Assembly (NCBI RefSeq): GCF_000425145.1
Contig: NZ_AULF01000006.1
Location: 62,001-126,000 of the forward strand
DNA: 64,000 bases
Source: Pedobacter glucosidilyticus DSM 23534
GTDB taxonomy: Bacteria > Bacteroidota > Bacteroidia > Sphingobacteriales > Sphingobacteriaceae
Direction of reading: 5' to 3'
Each line of letters starts with the position of its first letter. The first letter of the stretch is position 1. Shown here piece by piece: positions 61,232 through 64,000 of the stretch. A program made the translations under genes and the position numbers. Under the pieces are notes generated by a model. That model did not search any database, was not told where the DNA came from, and was given only the letters and a program-made list of their open reading frames with translations.

Positions 61232-64000
61232 ATGACTTTTTTAAATAGAAAACTTCTATTTGCCAACTCTTATTGGCTAAAAATGCTTATCGCTATGAAG
61301 CTCATGACCTTTTTAGTATTTGCGACTATCATGCAGCTACATGCCGCGGTATATTCGCAAAGTTTTAACCTCAATGAAACAGATATTACTGTTAAACAGA
61401 TGTTTCAAAAAATTGAAAAAGAAAGTAAATACAGTATTTTCTTTAGGCAAGACCAGGTTAATCTTAACAAAAAAATAAAAGTTATCGCAGAAAATGCAGA
61501 TATCAAAACCGTAATGAAGCAAGTCTTACAAAACCAAGCCTTGGTTTTTGATTTGATAGATGATATGATTGTGATTAAATCTGCATCTACTGCTGCGGTT
61601 GATTATGTAATTAACGGAACCATTGTAGATGAGCAAGGTTTACCCTTGCCAGGCGCCTCTGTTACCATAAAAGGTACAACTAACGGCACTTTAACCAATG
61701 TTGATGGTAAGTTTAGCATCAATATCCCTGGTCAACAGGCTACTACTTTAGTAGTAACTTATTTAGGCTTTAAGCAGCAAGAAATTACTGTTAATAATAG
61801 CCAAACTACTGTAAATATTGTTTTAGTTGCCGATGCTTCTGAGCTTGATGAAGTTGTAGTGATTGGTTACGGAACCGTAAGAAAAAGAGATTTAACAGGT
61901 TCTGTATCATCTGTAAAAGCAGAGGATATTGTAAGAACACCAACCCATAATGCTGTTGAAGCCTTGCAGGGTAGAGTGGCTGGGGCCGATATTGTACGAA
62001 GTTCAGGTGCGGCAGGCGGAAATTCAAACATCGTGATTAGAGGGAACAGATCTATAACCAGCAACAGAGACGATATTGGCAGTAGAAATGGGCCTCTTAT
62101 CATTGTAGATGGTTTCCAAGGAAATAGCATTGACGCCATCAATCCTAATGACATAGAATCTATTGAGGTATTAAAAGACGCATCATCTACAGCTATTTAT
62201 GGCGCTCAAGGCGCAAATGGGGTTATTATTGTAACCACTAAAAAAGGAACTGCCGGAAAAGTTAAAGTTAATTACGATGCTTACTATGGTATCAATACTT
62301 ATGATTTTCCATCGTCAAGAACTGGCGAAAGCTACATCAAATTAAGACGTGAAGCCGCAAGAACAATTGGTATTACCGATGACCAATTAGTTTTTGATGG
62401 ACCAGGAGAATTAGACGCTGTACAAGCAGGACAGTTTGTAGACTGGATGGATTTAGTGATTAGAGATGGCTCACAACAAAGTCATAATGTTTCTATCACC
62501 GGAGGTTCAGAGAAAACGGCTGTATTTGGTTCTGCCGGATACTTCAAGGAAGACGGTATGTTAAGAGGGAATGATTTTAACCGATACAACCTGAGGTTAA
62601 ATTTAGACCAAACGGTTAACAACTGGATGAAAGTGGGCTTCAATACACAAATTGTTTATTCTGCACTTAATAACCGACAAAACCCATTGGGGCAGGCTAC
62701 ACAAATTAGCCCTTTAGGTACTCCGTTTAATGAGGATGGTACCATCAGGTTATTTCCTTTACCAGACGGAACAACCATAAGCCCCCTAGCAGATGAGCGT
62801 AGTGAGTTTATTGCTAGAAACAACACCCTTAGAAACAATATTGTAGCTAATGCTTATGTGTCTATATCGCCTTTAAAAGGATTAAATTTCAGGTCTAATA
62901 TTGGCACTAATTTTAATAACTCCAGACAAGGTATTTTTAACGATAGAACATCCTTAGCGCAAAACGGACCACGTATTTCTGTGGCTTCTCAAAACACCGC
63001 CTTTAACCGTTACATTAACTGGGATAATATTTTAACTTATACAAAGAATATAAACAATCACAACTTCGTCTTAACAGGTATCACCAGTTATCAGCAGAGT
63101 GATCAGGATCGTTTATCTGCATCCGGACAAGGACAAATATTGGCATCTCAACTGTTTTACGACCTAAATTCTTCAAGCACCTCTATCACTAGAACCATTG
63201 GTTCTGCTTATGAAGGTTGGAGCAATATGGCTTATGCTGCAAGACTTAATTACAGTTTCAAAGGCAAATATTTGTTTACCGCATCAGGCAGGTATGATGG
63301 TGCTTCCAGATTATCGCCTGGAAATAAATGGGATTTCTTCCCATCAGCAGCTATCGGTTGGAATATTTTTGAAGAATCCTTTATGAAAAATATCCGCCAG
63401 ATAAACAACCTGAAACTTAGAGCTAGCTATGGCGTTAGCGGAAACTATAATATTGGTGTTTACAGCACACAAAATACGCTAAACTCGGCATCTAATATGA
63501 GCTTTGGCGATGTCCCGGTAAACTCATTTGTTTTTAGAGGTACAGTTGGAAATACAAATTTAGGTTGGGAAAAAACAGCTTCTTTAGATATTGGTTTAGA
63601 TTTTGGCTTCTTTAATAACCGCATTAGTGGTTCTGCCCAATGGTATGAAGCCAGTACATCAGATATTTTATTGAGTAGAACTTTACCACTATCTACCGGG
63701 ATGGTTGATGTTACCCAAAACATTGCCAGCACCAAAAACAGGGGTATAGAAATAGAAATTACAAGTAGAAATATACAAACTAAAAATTTCAGTTGGTCAT
63801 CTACACTTACTTATAATAGGAAAAGAGAAAAAATTACCGAGTTGATTGACGGTAGAGATATTTTCCCTAGCAGTGGTTTTGAAAGAAGCTCTTTATTGCT
63901 TGGTCGCCCTATTACTTCTTTCTATACGTATGATAAACTAGGTATTTGGCAGCTAAACGAAGCCGAAGAAGCTGCTAAATATAAAGTTGGAGGTTATACT
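61232..64000 (+). CDS. SusC/RagA-family TonB-linked outer membrane protein with STN domain (partial)
   Basis: Open from the ATG at 61232 to the end of the window (923 codons, no stop). Order: signal peptide (about residues 1-43, ending VYSQ), STN signalling domain (TDITVKQMFQKIEKESKYSIFF to about 110), a carboxypeptidase-regulatory-like beta-sandwich (GTIVDEQGLPLPGASVTIKGT), the SusC hallmark ELDEVVVIGYGTVRKRDLTGSVS, a TonB plug domain (ALQGRVAGADIV, IRGNRSITS, IEVLKDASSTAIYGAQGANGVI) and much of the beta-barrel. The STN domain with the FecR/sigma pair indicates a substrate-induced transducer. Its SusD partner and the barrel end lie beyond the window; the ligand is unknown. Confidence 0.96.
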   Translation, partial: MTFLNRKLLFANSYWLKMLIAMKLMTFLVFATIMQLHAAVYSQSFNLNETDITVKQMFQKIEKESKYSIFFRQDQVNLNKKIKVIAENADIKTVMKQVLQNQALVFDLIDDMIVIKSASTAAVDYVINGTIVDEQGLPLPGASVTIKGTTNGTLTNVDGKFSINIPGQQATTLVVTYLGFKQQEITVNNSQTTVNIVLVADASELDEVVVIGYGTVRKRDLTGSVSSVKAEDIVRTPTHNAVEALQGRVAGADIVRSSGAAGGNSNIVIRGNRSITSNRDDIGSRNGPLIIVDGFQGNSIDAINPNDIESIEVLKDASSTAIYGAQGANGVIIVTTKKGTAGKVKVNYDAYYGINTYDFPSSRTGESYIKLRREAARTIGITDDQLVFDGPGELDAVQAGQFVDWMDLVIRDGSQQSHNVSITGGSEKTAVFGSAGYFKEDGMLRGNDFNRYNLRLNLDQTVNNWMKVGFNTQIVYSALNNRQNPLGQATQISPLGTPFNEDGTIRLFPLPDGTTISPLADERSEFIARNNTLRNNIVANAYVSISPLKGLNFRSNIGTNFNNSRQGIFNDRTSLAQNGPRISVASQNTAFNRYINWDNILTYTKNINNHNFVLTGITSYQQSDQDRLSASGQGQILASQLFYDLNSSSTSITRTIGSAYEGWSNMAYAARLNYSFKGKYLFTASGRYDGASRLSPGNKWDFFPSAAIGWNIFEESFMKNIRQINNLKLRASYGVSGNYNIGVYSTQNTLNSASNMSFGDVPVNSFVFRGTVGNTNLGWEKTASLDIGLDFGFFNNRISGSAQWYEASTSDILLSRTLPLSTGMVDVTQNIASTKNRGIEIEITSRNIQTKNFSWSSTLTYNRKREKITELIDGRDIFPSSGFERSSLLLGRPITSFYTYDKLGIWQLNEAEEAAKYKVGGYT

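Noticed and set aside
61806-62154. Two minus-strand open frames inside the SusC gene
   Set aside because: They lie opposite a clear SusC carboxypeptidase-like and plug region, with no promoter or protein-like composition; they are shadows of it.

Overview
The window is AT-rich bacterial chromosome from the phylum Bacteroidota, most likely a Pedobacter-like member of the Sphingobacteriaceae. The pointers are the Bacteroidota promoter signature (TTTG or TTG, then TAnnTTTG) ahead of several genes, a SusC/RagA receptor with its ECF sigma and FecR genes, DUF4270 and DUF2911 proteins, a short NuoG, and a ligase-associated helicase/exonuclease/ligase set. The assignment rests on gene content read by eye, not on a database search. 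No rRNA, tRNA, CRISPR array, prophage or transposase gene was seen.

Layout. 1-4.1 kb: tail of a GH3 glycosidase, the ligase-associated DEXH helicase, a membrane protein of unknown function, and rpsP with a hairpin leader and a strong terminator. 4.1-6.7 kb: an Mla-like lipid transport operon (mlaE-mlaF-mlaD). 6.9-9.8 kb: glnS, then panC-panD convergent to it. 10-14.1 kb: a half-length GT5 protein, a DUF4270 lipoprotein and glmS. 14.3-17.9 kb: oxyR, then the exonuclease and ATP-dependent ligase that belong with the helicase 12.5 kb upstream. 17.9-22.8 kb: a small beta-barrel protein, a UvrD helicase fused to an Fe-S nuclease, and a DUF2911 protein. 23-26.4 kb: a circularly permuted ATP-grasp, alpha-E and transglutaminase operon, a predicted but poorly characterised peptide-modification module. 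26.4-30.9 kb: a co-directional set (dedA, ppa, CNNM/CorC protein, rsmE, DUF4159, biotin carrier). 30.9-44.2 kb: the complete 14-gene NADH:quinone oxidoreductase operon nuoA-N. 44.3-50.1 kb: exbB-exbD-exbD-tonB with a 78-residue membrane protein, a PstS-like lipoprotein and a large TPR protein. 50.5-57.6 kb: a SUI1 factor, a lipid kinase, metK behind a SAM-II riboswitch, a TonB C-terminal-domain protein, an M23 peptidase, rbfA, hflX and a secreted-type oxidoreductase. 57.8-64 kb: murF, then an ECF sigma / FecR anti-sigma / STN-domain SusC receptor cascade that runs off the end.

The TonB/ExbBD energy module could power the SusC receptor, and complex I supplies the proton gradient that ExbBD uses. 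The helicase, exonuclease and ligase are probably one DNA repair pathway despite being split. The most striking non-coding signals are three unrelated arrays of 7-bp tandem units (one inside a gene start, one in frame inside the helicase, one as an inverted pair in the nuoE-nuoF gap), a nested interspersed repeat in the nuoF-nuoG gap, the SAM-II aptamer beginning almost at the predicted metK transcription start, and terminator-like hairpins whose G-U pairs point to the transcribed strand.
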